Source: Rubrivivax sp.
GTDB taxonomy: Bacteria > Pseudomonadota > Gammaproteobacteria > Burkholderiales > Burkholderiaceae_C
Direction of reading: 5' to 3'
Length of the DNA: 32,155 bases
Assembly: GCA_016790395.1 (NCBI GenBank)
Contig: JAEUPH010000041.1
Span: forward strand, 1-32,155
The translations under genes were made by a program, and so were the position numbers. This document shows, one piece after another, positions 25,004 to 32,155 of the stretch; position 1 is the stretch's first letter, and every line of letters begins with the position of its first letter. The notes beneath the pieces were generated by a model that was given only the letters and a program-made list of their open reading frames with translations, ran no database searches and had not been told where the DNA came from.

Positions 25004-25258
25004 ATGAGGCAGCCGATCCCCCTGCTCGCCGCCTGCGCGTTGGCGGCCCTGCTCACCGCGTGTGGTGACGACCCCGCCCAGGGGCCGGAAGCACCACCGT
25101 CCGCGACGGCCTCCGAGGTGCCAAGCACTGCGGCAGCCAACGCCGCCACCTGGACGCAGTACGCCGCATCGCTGCCGCGCAGCGAAACGGCGGCACCGCT
25201 GGGCCTGAACCAGGTGACACCCCCCACCAGCGAGACCGAGGCGCCGGTGGCGTTCTAG
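25004..25258 (+). CDS. Small lipoprotein downstream of the DUF4331 gene
   Basis: 84 aa. The N-terminus [23 protein letters not shown] has a lipobox (LLTAC), with Cys20 as the lipidated residue, and Asp at +3 rather than +2. The rest is low complexity, rich in Ala, Pro, Ser and Thr, with one possible helix ([14 protein letters not shown]). GTGAGGAGGG just upstream gives a strong ribosome binding site for the ATG at 25004, and the gap from the DUF4331 stop is 14 bp. I know no function for it; co-expression with the DUF4331 protein is the main clue. Confidence 0.75.
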   Translation: MRQPIPLLAACALAALLTACGDDPAQGPEAPPSATASEVPSTAAANAATWTQYAASLPRSETAAPLGLNQVTPPTSETEAPVAF

Positions 25259-25332
25259 CCGGCCGGCCGGGGGGCGGGTGGCGGCGACTTCGCATTGCCC
25301 GGGCCGGTGGGCCGCGCTACCCTGAGGGCACG

Positions 25333-26673
25333 ATGATGTCCACAGCCCCCCGCATCACGGCCCTGCGCGCCGTGCCCGTCGCAGGCCGCGACGGCATGCT
25401 GCTCAACCTGAGTGGCGCGCACGCCCCTTTCTTCACGCGCAACCTGCTGATCCTCACCGACAGCGCCGGCCGCACCGGCGTGGGCGAAGTGCCCGGCGGC
25501 GAGAAGATCCGCCAGACGCTGGAAGACGCGCGTGACCTGGTCGTCGGCGCCACGCTGGGCGAGCACCACGCCGTGCTGCGACGCATGCAGCAGGCCTTCG
25601 CCGACCGCGACAGCGGTGGCCGCGGCCTGCAGACCTTCGACCTGCGCACCACCATCCACGCCGTGACGGCCGTCGAAGCGGCGCTGCTCGACCTGATGGG
25701 CCAGCACCTGGGCGTGCCGCTGGCGGCGCTGCGGGGCGAAGGCCAGCAGCGCGACGCGGTGGAGATGCTGGGCTACCTGTTCTTCGTCGGCGACCGCAAC
25801 AAGACACCCCTGCCCTACGCCAGCCCGGCCGACGAAGGCGATGCCGCCGATGACTGGTGCCGCCTGCGCCACGAGCCGGCCATGACGCCCGAGGCCGTGG
25901 TGCGCCTGGCCGAGGCCGCCCATTCGCGCTACGGCTTCAACGACTTCAAGCTCAAGGGCGGCGTGCTGGCCGGCGACGCCGAGGTGGACGCCGTGACCGC
26001 GCTGCACGAGCGCTTCCCCGAAGCCCGCGTGACGCTGGACCCCAACGGCGGCTGGTGGCTCAAGGACGCGATCCGCCTCGGCCAGCGCATGCGCGGCGTG
26101 GTGGCCTATGCCGAAGACCCCTGCGGTGCCGAAGCCGGCTTCAGCGGCCGCGAGGTGATGGCCGAGTTCCGCCGCGCCACCGGCCTGCCCACGGCCACCA
26201 ACATGGTGGCCACCGACTGGCGGCAGCTGGTGCATGCGCTCACGCTGCAGAGCGTGGACATCCCGCTGGCCGACCCGCACTTCTGGACGATGGCCGGCAG
26301 CGTCCGCGTGGCGCAGACCTGCCGCGACTGGGGCCTGACCTGGGGCAGCCACTCGAACAACCACTTCGACGTCTCGCTGGCCATGTTCACGCACGTCGCC
26401 GCCGCCGCACCGGGCCGGGTGACCGCCATCGACACGCACTGGATCTGGCAGGACGGCCAGCGGCTGACGAAGCAGCCGCTGAAGATCGAGGGCGGGCTCG
26501 TGCAGGTGCCGCGGCAGCCCGGCCTGGGCGTGGAGCTGGACATGGCCGAGGTGGAGAAGGCGCACCAGCTCTACCTGCAGCACGGCCTGGGCGCGCGCGA
26601 CGACGCCATGGCCATGCAGTACCTCCTGCCCGGCTGGGCCTTCGACCCCAAGCGGCCGGCTCTCGTGCGCTGA
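25333..26673 (+). CDS. gudD: Glucarate dehydratase
   Basis: 446-aa enolase-superfamily enzyme, the same length as Escherichia coli GudD, converting D-glucarate (and usually L-idarate) to 5-keto-4-deoxy-glucarate. The catalytic KxK pair is Lys206 and Lys208 (FKLKGG), metal ligands are Asp236 (DPNGGW), the Glu of AEDPCG and the Asn of TNMVATD, and the second base is the His in GSHSNNHFD. The N-terminal capping domain with [23 protein letters not shown] fits the family. Two ATG codons stand side by side at 25333 and 25336; using the second gives the numbering of the E. coli enzyme. No transporter or aldolase of glucarate breakdown is adjacent, so it is an isolated catabolic gene here. Confidence 0.95.
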   Translation: MMSTAPRITALRAVPVAGRDGMLLNLSGAHAPFFTRNLLILTDSAGRTGVGEVPGGEKIRQTLEDARDLVVGATLGEHHAVLRRMQQAFADRDSGGRGLQTFDLRTTIHAVTAVEAALLDLMGQHLGVPLAALRGEGQQRDAVEMLGYLFFVGDRNKTPLPYASPADEGDAADDWCRLRHEPAMTPEAVVRLAEAAHSRYGFNDFKLKGGVLAGDAEVDAVTALHERFPEARVTLDPNGGWWLKDAIRLGQRMRGVVAYAEDPCGAEAGFSGREVMAEFRRATGLPTATNMVATDWRQLVHALTLQSVDIPLADPHFWTMAGSVRVAQTCRDWGLTWGSHSNNHFDVSLAMFTHVAAAAPGRVTAIDTHWIWQDGQRLTKQPLKIEGGLVQVPRQPGLGVELDMAEVEKAHQLYLQHGLGARDDAMAMQYLLPGWAFDPKRPALVR

Positions 26674-26779
26674 CGCCCGTCATTCAAAGCATTCAAACGC
26701 TGCCTTCGTGCCGGCGCGGGCCGGGCGTCGGCCGGCGGCGATATCGTTCCCCACCCAACGCCCTCCCTGGAGACACACC

Positions 26780-27391
26780 GTGAAGCTCTACTACAGCCCC
26801 GGCGCCTGCTCGCTCTCTCCCCACATCGCGCTGCACGAAGCCGGCCTGCCCTTCCAGGCCGTGATGGCCAGCACCAAGACCAAGAAGCTGGCCGACGGCA
26901 CCGACTACCTCGGCATCAACCCCAAGGGTTACGTGCCGCTGCTGGAACTGGACAACGGCGAGCGCCTGTCCGAAGGCCCGGCCATCGTGCAGTACATCGC
27001 CGACCAGGCCCCTGCCAGCAAGCTGGCCCCCGCCGCCGGCACGATGGCGCGCTACCGCCTGATGGAGTGGCTCAACTTCACCACCTCCGAGCTGCACAAG
27101 GGCTTCAGCCCGCTGTTCAACCCGGCCATCACCGACGAGGGCACGAAGAAGGTCTTCCGCGACAAGCTGGTGGAGCGCTTCACCTGGGTCGACGGCCAGC
27201 TGGCCGGCAAGGCCTGGGTGCTGGGCGAAGATTTCACCGTCGCCGACATCTACCTGTTCGTCGTCGCCAGCTGGTGCGGCTACGTCGGTGTGGACATCGG
27301 CGGCCTGCAGAACCTGAAGGCCTGGCAGGGCCGTGTGGCTGCGCGCCCGGCGGTGCAGGCCGCGATGAAGGCCGAGGGCCTGCTGAAGTAG
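26780..27391 (+). CDS. gstA: Glutathione transferase GstA-like (beta class)
   Basis: 203-aa cytosolic glutathione S-transferase. The thioredoxin-like domain opens KLYYSPGACSLSPHIALHEAG with the beta-class Cys10, followed by NPKGYVPLLEL (cis-Pro) and LSEGPAIVQYIADQ (glutathione-binding Glu/Ser-like pocket). The helical domain contains EWLNFTTSELHKGFSPLFNP and GEDFTVADIYLFVV. It is very like Escherichia coli GstA across the whole length. The start is a GTG at 26780 with GGAG (26769-26772) eight bases upstream; the frame is open from 26708 but the added residues do not fit the family. It lies 106 bp after gudD on the same strand; a shared role is not evident. Confidence 0.93.
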   Translation: MKLYYSPGACSLSPHIALHEAGLPFQAVMASTKTKKLADGTDYLGINPKGYVPLLELDNGERLSEGPAIVQYIADQAPASKLAPAAGTMARYRLMEWLNFTTSELHKGFSPLFNPAITDEGTKKVFRDKLVERFTWVDGQLAGKAWVLGEDFTVADIYLFVVASWCGYVGVDIGGLQNLKAWQGRVAARPAVQAAMKAEGLLK

Positions 27392-27491
27392 GCGGCCGCG
27401 GCGCCCAGCCGCTGCTGGACTTCACCTAGGGACAAGGCGACGGCGGTCGGCAAGACTCCCGGCCCTGGATGCACAGCGTGGGGAGCAGGGG

Positions 27492-28472
27492 ATGCCGAGA
27501 CTGCCGGGCCTGATGTTGATGGCCTTGCTGCTGCCGGGTTGCGCGGCGCTGACGTCGTCGCCGAGCCAGGATGGCGAGCTGGGCGAGGGCCTCACCTACT
27601 ACCTGCCCAAGAAGGACATCCAGGTAACGGTCGTCGTCACAGGCGACGCCGTCTCCACCGTCTCGCTGGCCACGACCCCGGCCTACCCCGACCTGCGCCA
27701 GGCCTTTGTGCTGAGGAACGGGCCCAACGCGCTGGGCAAGACGGCCAATACCATCGGCGTCGGCGCGAATGGCCTGCTGAAGTCGACGAAGGCCACGGTG
27801 ACCAGCGGCGTTTCCGACGCTGCCAGCAGCCTGGCCGGCATCGCCGGCTCGGTGCAGGCGGGGCGCGTTTCCATCAACGCCACGAGAGGCACCTGCGGCA
27901 ACGGCACTCATGTCTTCCTGTACCCGGTCACCGAGGACAAGGAACAGACGGCCTGCGGCCTGAAGCTGACGATCAAGCGGCTGACGGGCGCCGAGGCCCG
28001 TGCCGAGGGAAGCGGTCCCCGACCGACCGCCAAAGCCCTCGAAGAAGCCTACTCGGGCCTCTACTACCGGCAGGCCGAGCCCTTTCTCGTCACCGTCGAC
28101 GGCACCATCAAGACGGCGGCCATCCTGTACTCGCCGTCGGTGGCGCCGCTGAAGTCGCTGCCGATCGCCCGCACCTTCTTCGCCGACGGCGACGCCGCCG
28201 TGACGCTGGACGACGGCGTGCCGACCCAGTACGACCAGACCACCGACGGCGAGCTCGTCGCGCTCCTGAAACTGCCGGCGACCATCATCGCGGCCTACTT
28301 CGAGGCCATCGGCAAGCTCTTCGATGCGTTCAAGACGCGCGACGCCAAGCAGGCGGAGGACATGAGCTCGTCGATCAAACTGGAGCTGGCCAAGGCGAAG
28401 TACGAGGCCTGCCTGAAGGCGATCCAGACCAAAGACAACGACATGATCGTCAAGCTGGACTGCGGCAAGTAG
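27492..28472 (+). CDS. Unrecognised lipoprotein
   Basis: 326 aa of unknown function. The N-terminus MPRLPGLMLMALLLPGCAALTSS has a clear lipobox (LLPGC), with Cys17 as the lipidated residue and Ala at +2, which suggests the outer membrane. The mature part includes YYLPKKDIQVTVVVTGDAVSTV, a Ser/Thr/Ala-rich helix-like stretch (about 85-120), two cysteines 22 residues apart (RGTCGNGTH and QTACGL) that may pair, and a C-terminal helical region with two more cysteines (YEACLKA, LDCGK). GGGAGCAGGGG directly precedes the ATG at 27492. Its composition is slightly less extreme in G/C and more Lys-rich than its neighbours. Its stop lies 17 bp from the convergent lipB stop. Confidence 0.75.
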   Translation: MPRLPGLMLMALLLPGCAALTSSPSQDGELGEGLTYYLPKKDIQVTVVVTGDAVSTVSLATTPAYPDLRQAFVLRNGPNALGKTANTIGVGANGLLKSTKATVTSGVSDAASSLAGIAGSVQAGRVSINATRGTCGNGTHVFLYPVTEDKEQTACGLKLTIKRLTGAEARAEGSGPRPTAKALEEAYSGLYYRQAEPFLVTVDGTIKTAAILYSPSVAPLKSLPIARTFFADGDAAVTLDDGVPTQYDQTTDGELVALLKLPATIIAAYFEAIGKLFDAFKTRDAKQAEDMSSSIKLELAKAKYEACLKAIQTKDNDMIVKLDCGK

Positions 28473-28489
28473 CCGCCGGACTCAAGCCT

Positions 28490-29152
28490 TCAGGGCGCCA
28501 GCCGCGCTGCCAGGCGGGTGGCCAGGACATCCGCCACGGCCGCCCAGGGCGCTTCGACGCCGACCGATCGCAGGTCCACCGTCCTGAGCCCCGCGTAGCC
28601 GCAGGGGTCAATGCGCGAGAAGGGCTCCAGGTCCATGGCCACGTTCAGCGCCACGCCGTGGTAGCTGCGGTGGTTGCTGACCTTGATGCCCAAAGCGCTG
28701 ATCTTGCCCAGGCCGGCGAAGGGATCGAGACCCGAGGTCTGCAGCACGCCGTGCGCGAACGGGTCGGCCAGGCGCACGTAGATGCCCGGCGCGTTGCGCA
28801 CGCGGTGGCCGACGACACCCCACTGCCACAAGGTGTCGATCACCGCTTCCTCGATGCGGAAGACGTACTCCTTGACGTAGATGCCGATGCGCCGCAGGTC
28901 CACCAGCGGGTAGGCCACCACCTGCCCGGGGCCGTGGTAGGTGACCTGGCCACCGCGGTCGGTGCGCACCACGGGAATGTCGCCGGCGGCCAGGACATGG
29001 GCCTCGCGGCCGGCGATGCCCTGCGTGAAGACGGGAGGGTGCTCCACCAGCCAGAGCTGGTCTTCGGTGGTCTCGGTGCGCGCCGCCGTGAAGGCGCGCA
29101 TCGCGGCCTCGGTCTCGGCATAGGGGCGCGGGCCCAGCTGCTGGATGCGCAT
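28490..29152 (-). CDS. lipB: Octanoyltransferase LipB
   Basis: 220-aa enzyme that moves octanoyl groups from acyl carrier protein to lipoyl domains, the step before LipA. The catalytic pair is Lys150 ([12 protein letters not shown]) and Cys184 ([10 protein letters not shown]); the [12 protein letters not shown] loop (66-77) and [16 protein letters not shown] are intact. A loop of about 20 residues ([21 protein letters not shown]) lies between APGIYV and the catalytic Lys; I recall a similar insertion in other Burkholderiales. The ATG at 29152 gives [11 protein letters not shown], the usual opening. It lies 18 bp downstream of the BMP-family gene on the same strand and so may be read from the same transcript. 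Confidence 0.96.
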   Translation of the reverse strand: MRIQQLGPRPYAETEAAMRAFTAARTETTEDQLWLVEHPPVFTQGIAGREAHVLAAGDIPVVRTDRGGQVTYHGPGQVVAYPLVDLRRIGIYVKEYVFRIEEAVIDTLWQWGVVGHRVRNAPGIYVRLADPFAHGVLQTSGLDPFAGLGKISALGIKVSNHRSYHGVALNVAMDLEPFSRIDPCGYAGLRTVDLRSVGVEAPWAAVADVLATRLAARLAP

Positions 29153-29170
29153 GGGCCGGGAGTCTAGAAC

Positions 29171-30136
29171 TCAGCGGCAGCCGGTCTTGCCGTCGTCGGT
29201 CATGACCCGGATGCGCCCGGCGACGATGTCGGCGCGTGCCGCGTCCACGGCGCGCCGCATCTCGGGCGTCACCAGCTTGGCGTTGTGCTCGTCGAAGGCG
29301 AGGTCGATGCCGCCTTCCTTCAGCCCGAGCGCGGTGACGCCGGGCTTCACGCCGGCGAAGGCCTGCTCGACGGCGACGTCGGTGCGCTTGAGCACGCTGG
29401 TCAGCATGCGGCCGGGGTGCAAGCCGTTCTGGTTGCTGTCCACGCCGATCCCCAGCAGGCCCAGGTCCTTCACCGCCTGCAGCACCCCCAGGCCGGTGGT
29501 GCCGGCCGCGGCGAGGATCACGTCGGCGCCCTGCGAGGCCTGGTTGCGCGCGATCTCGGCGCCGCGCGCGGGGTCGGTCCAGGCGGCGTTGGTGGTGCCG
29601 GTCATCGTCACCAGCACCTGCGTGCCGGGCCTGGCGTGGCGCGCACCCTGTTCGTAGCCGCAGGCGAAGCGGCGGATCAGCGGGATGTCCTGGCCGCCCA
29701 CAAAGCCCAGCTTGCCGCTCTTGCTGGCCATGGCGGCCAGCATGCCGGCCAGGAAGCTGCCTTCCTGCTCGCGGAACACGAAGCTCTGCACGTTGGGCAG
29801 CGGCACCACCATGTCGACGATGGCGAAGCGGCGCTGCGGGAAGCTCTTCGCCACGGCCTCGATGCTGCTGGCCTGCGGGAAGCCGACGCCGACGATGGGG
29901 TCGGCGCCGCGCTCGGCGAAGCGGCGCGTGGCCTGCTCGCGCTGCGCGGCGTTCGCGATCTCGAACTCCAGGTAGGGCTTGCCGGTGGCCTTCTTCCAGC
30001 GCTCGGCACCTTCCCAGGCGGCCTGGCCGAAGCTCTTGTCGTTCTTGCCGCCGAGTTCGAAGATGAGCGCGGGCTGGGCCTGGGCCAGCGTGACCCAGGC
30101 CGCGGCCAGCGCGGCCAGCCCCCAACGCTTCAACAT
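29171..30136 (-). CDS. BMP-family ABC transporter substrate-binding protein
   Basis: 321-aa periplasmic protein of the BMP/PnrA-like family. A signal peptide (MLKRWGLAALAAAWVTLAQAQ, cleavage near residue 21) precedes PALIFELGGKNDKSFGQAAWEGAERW, the family's first lobe with the DKSF ligand loop. Later family marks are VGVGFPQASSIEAVAKSFPQRRFAIVD, EGSFLAGMLAAMASKSGKLGFVGG, and AAAGTTGLGVLQAVKDLGLLGIGVDSNQN. Family members bind purine nucleosides or other ring-containing nutrients for ABC importers; no permease or ATPase gene is in view. Its ATG overlaps by one base the stop of the TonB-dependent receptor gene, so the two are translated together. Confidence 0.92.
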   Translation of the reverse strand: MLKRWGLAALAAAWVTLAQAQPALIFELGGKNDKSFGQAAWEGAERWKKATGKPYLEFEIANAAQREQATRRFAERGADPIVGVGFPQASSIEAVAKSFPQRRFAIVDMVVPLPNVQSFVFREQEGSFLAGMLAAMASKSGKLGFVGGQDIPLIRRFACGYEQGARHARPGTQVLVTMTGTTNAAWTDPARGAEIARNQASQGADVILAAAGTTGLGVLQAVKDLGLLGIGVDSNQNGLHPGRMLTSVLKRTDVAVEQAFAGVKPGVTALGLKEGGIDLAFDEHNAKLVTPEMRRAVDAARADIVAGRIRVMTDDGKTGCR

Positions 30137-32155
30137 CAGAACGTGGCCTTGAACGACGCGCCGAAGGTGCGCGGCTCGTTGATGAAGCCGGTGAGGTTGT
30201 TGAAGTCGATGCCGCCCACCACGCGGATCTGGTTGGTCAGGTTGCGCACGAAGGCCGCCGCCTCGTACTTGCCGTTGCCGAAGCTGTAGGCCGCGCGCAC
30301 GCCCAGCTCGGTGAGCGCCTTGCCGGTGAATTCCGTGCTCTCGTAGAGGAAGAAGTTCACCTTGCTGCGGTAGGCCACGTCGGCCAGAACGGTGACGTCA
30401 CCGCCGGCCACCGGGAAGGTGTAGCGCGCGCTGCCGTTGAGGGTGGTCTTGGGCGACTGCGGCAGCGGGTTGCCGTCGATGAGCGCCAGCGTCGCACCGC
30501 CCACCACGGCCGTGGGGTCGGTCACCGTGCAGCCGCCGCCGCACACCGCCACGTACTGGCCCGGCGCCTTGATCTTGGTGCTGTTGTAGCTGCCGCCCAG
30601 GGCGAACAGCAGGTTGTCGGTGGCCAGGAACTGGGTGTTGAACTCGATGCCCGAGCCCACCGACTTCGGCACGTTGATCAGCGTGTTGAAGTTGGTGCCG
30701 CCGCCCACCACGGTGAGCTGCTGGTCCTTGATGCTGTAGGTGAAGGCGGCGGCGGACACGCGCACACGGCGGTTCATCAGGTCGGCCTTGTAGCCCACCT
30801 CGTAGGACGTGACCTTCTCGCTCCTGGCCACCGAGATCTGGTCGCCGAACAGCAGCCGGCCCTGGATCGACGGCGCGCGGAAGCCCGTGGCGACGCGGAA
30901 GTAGGCCTGGCTGCTCTTGTCCAGCGCGTAGCTGGCGGAGAAGTCGCCGCTGGTGTTGCTGACGTCGGTGTTGGCCGTGCGGCGGCCGACGAAAGTGGAC
31001 GAGAAGGGCGGCGGCGTGATGCGATCGGCGAAGTAGTCCTTCTTGTCCTTGGTGAAGCGGATGCCGCCGCGCAGCTTGACGGCTTCGCTGACGTCCAGGT
31101 TCACGCTGCCGAAGAGCGCGTAGGCCTTGTTGTCCTGGTCCTGCGTGGCGTAGCCGTTCTGTGCGTTGCCGCCCAGGCTGCTGTAGTTGAAGCTGTCGAT
31201 CTTCAGCTGCTCGTCGAAGTAGTACAGCCCCGCCAGCCACTTCAGCGCGCCGCTGCCGGTGCTTTCCAGGCGGAACTCCTGCGTGAACTGCTTGTGGCTG
31301 GGCAGGCCGTCGGCCGACTCGGCGTCGAAGGGGATGAAGCCCGGGCCGAAGTTGCCGGCGCCCAGGAAGACGGCGCCGTAGCCGCCGTCGATGTCGCCGC
31401 GGCTGTAGGACTCCACCGTCTCGTAGCCGGTGATGGACGTCAGCGCCATCTCGCCGAAGCTGTAGCGCAGCTTGATGCTGCCGCCGGTGTTGGTGACGTC
31501 CTGGCTGTTGATGCCGTCCTGGGACACCTTCGTCTCGTCGAAACCGGGCACCAGGTTGTTGGTGCCGGCCTGGATGATGTTGGCGCGGAACACGCGCGCC
31601 GAGCCGTCCAGCTTGCGGTGGTGCAGGTTGAACAGCACGCTGAGGTCCTTGCTGGGCGTCAGCAGGCCCTGCAGGCGCAGCGCGTTGTCGTGGTAGCCCT
31701 CCAGGTCCTGGGTCGGACCGCTCGGGTTGGTGTTCTTGACCCAGTCGCTGCGGTTCTGCGACTGCGCGGCCACGCGCAGCGAGAAGGCCTCGGACACCGG
31801 CACGTTGACCGCGCCCTCCAGGTTCAGCGCGCTGTAGCGGCCGATGCTGGCCAGGCCGTAGCCCTCGAACTTCTTGCCCGGCTTGGCCGATTCGAACTTC
31901 ACCACGCCGGCCGGCGAGTTGCGGCCGAAGAGCGTGCCCTGCGGGCCGTTGAGGACCTCGATGCGCTCCATGTCGAAGATGGGAAAGCCCTTCAGGATGG
32001 GGTTCTCCTGCACCACGTCGTCGTACACCAGGCTCACGGGCTGGCTGGCGTTGAGGTCGAAGTCGGTGTTGCCGATGCCGCGGATGTAGAAGCGCGGGAA
32101 GGCGCGGCCGAAGCTGGACTCGATGTTCAGGCTGGGCACGCGGCCGGCGAGCAGG
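30136..32155 (-). CDS. TonB-dependent outer-membrane receptor (N-terminal part outside window)
   Basis: At least 672 residues, open to the right edge, so the signal peptide, TonB box and first part of the plug are missing. The visible plug contains GRAFPRFYIRGIGNTDFDLN, then VYDDVVQENPIL and MERIEVLNGPQGTLFGRNSPAGVV, the standard landmarks. A 22-strand-type barrel follows, with repeated alternating strands, and the last residue is Phe (GASFKATF), as needed for barrel assembly. The type resembles catecholate or small-organic receptors rather than B12 receptors, but the ligand is unknown. Its stop shares one base with the start of the BMP-family gene, suggesting that the imported ligand is handed to that periplasmic protein. 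Confidence 0.93.
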   Translation of the reverse strand, partial: LLAGRVPSLNIESSFGRAFPRFYIRGIGNTDFDLNASQPVSLVYDDVVQENPILKGFPIFDMERIEVLNGPQGTLFGRNSPAGVVKFESAKPGKKFEGYGLASIGRYSALNLEGAVNVPVSEAFSLRVAAQSQNRSDWVKNTNPSGPTQDLEGYHDNALRLQGLLTPSKDLSVLFNLHHRKLDGSARVFRANIIQAGTNNLVPGFDETKVSQDGINSQDVTNTGGSIKLRYSFGEMALTSITGYETVESYSRGDIDGGYGAVFLGAGNFGPGFIPFDAESADGLPSHKQFTQEFRLESTGSGALKWLAGLYYFDEQLKIDSFNYSSLGGNAQNGYATQDQDNKAYALFGSVNLDVSEAVKLRGGIRFTKDKKDYFADRITPPPFSSTFVGRRTANTDVSNTSGDFSASYALDKSSQAYFRVATGFRAPSIQGRLLFGDQISVARSEKVTSYEVGYKADLMNRRVRVSAAAFTYSIKDQQLTVVGGGTNFNTLINVPKSVGSGIEFNTQFLATDNLLFALGGSYNSTKIKAPGQYVAVCGGGCTVTDPTAVVGGATLALIDGNPLPQSPKTTLNGSARYTFPVAGGDVTVLADVAYRSKVNFFLYESTEFTGKALTELGVRAAYSFGNGKYEAAAFVRNLTNQIRVVGGIDFNNLTGFINEPRTFGASFKATF

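Noticed and set aside
26681-26698. Short direct repeat (CATTCAAAG, CATTCAAAC) before the glutathione transferase gene
   Set aside because: Two nine-base near-copies only; no symmetry or promoter spacing that would support an operator.
28462-28476. Small hairpin GCGGC/GCCGC at the end of the unknown lipoprotein gene
   Set aside because: A five-base stem without a T tract in DNA of this composition is expected by chance.

Overview
This window is about 32 kb of very GC-rich, densely coding DNA. No gap exceeds about 210 bp, and I saw no rRNA, tRNA, CRISPR array, transposase or integrase. The mix of a lipA/lipB pair, a CheZ-CheY-CheA-MCP-CheW chemotaxis run with a flagellar-type promoter candidate, a PEP-CTERM protein, a LipB carrying an extra loop, and strong third-position G/C bias suggests a betaproteobacterium of the order Burkholderiales (Rubrivivax/Leptothrix/Methylibium-like). 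That placement is inference from gene content, not a database match.

Region 1 (1-7782). A CoxE-like VWA protein (5' end outside the window) and an unrecognised 210-aa protein run rightward and meet a leftward five-gene run: cytoplasmic REC-histidine kinase, NarL-type response regulator, divergent EgtB/SenA-like non-haem iron enzyme, [2Fe-2S] small subunit and form II (AYRGAGR) molybdenum hydroxylase large subunit. Gaps are 20, -8, 39 and -4 bp, so this looks like one operon. The usual FAD subunit is absent from the window.

Region 2 (7863-16422). A rightward chemotaxis operon: a possible sigma-28 promoter, a short CheZ-like phosphatase, CheY, CheA, three methyl-accepting chemotaxis proteins in a row and CheW. 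The three receptors share an identical 68-bp block at the signalling tip. cheR and cheB are not present here.

Region 3 (16426-21603). A YbbP-like FtsX-family permease without its ATPase, a small membrane protein, an adenine-deaminase-type member of the adenosine deaminase family, and a branched-chain-amino-acid-type periplasmic binding protein.

Region 4 (21702-29152). lipA and lipB lie on the same strand in the usual order but are separated by about 5.8 kb holding a PEP-CTERM protein (stop overlapping the lipA start), a DUF4331 protein with a small lipoprotein, a glucarate dehydratase, a GstA-type glutathione transferase and an unrecognised lipoprotein. This looks like an insertion into an ancestral lipBA pair.

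Region 5 (29171-32155). A BMP-family periplasmic binding protein overlaps by one base the end of a TonB-dependent outer-membrane receptor that runs off the right edge. The pair suggests a two-step uptake route, possibly for a nucleoside-like ligand.
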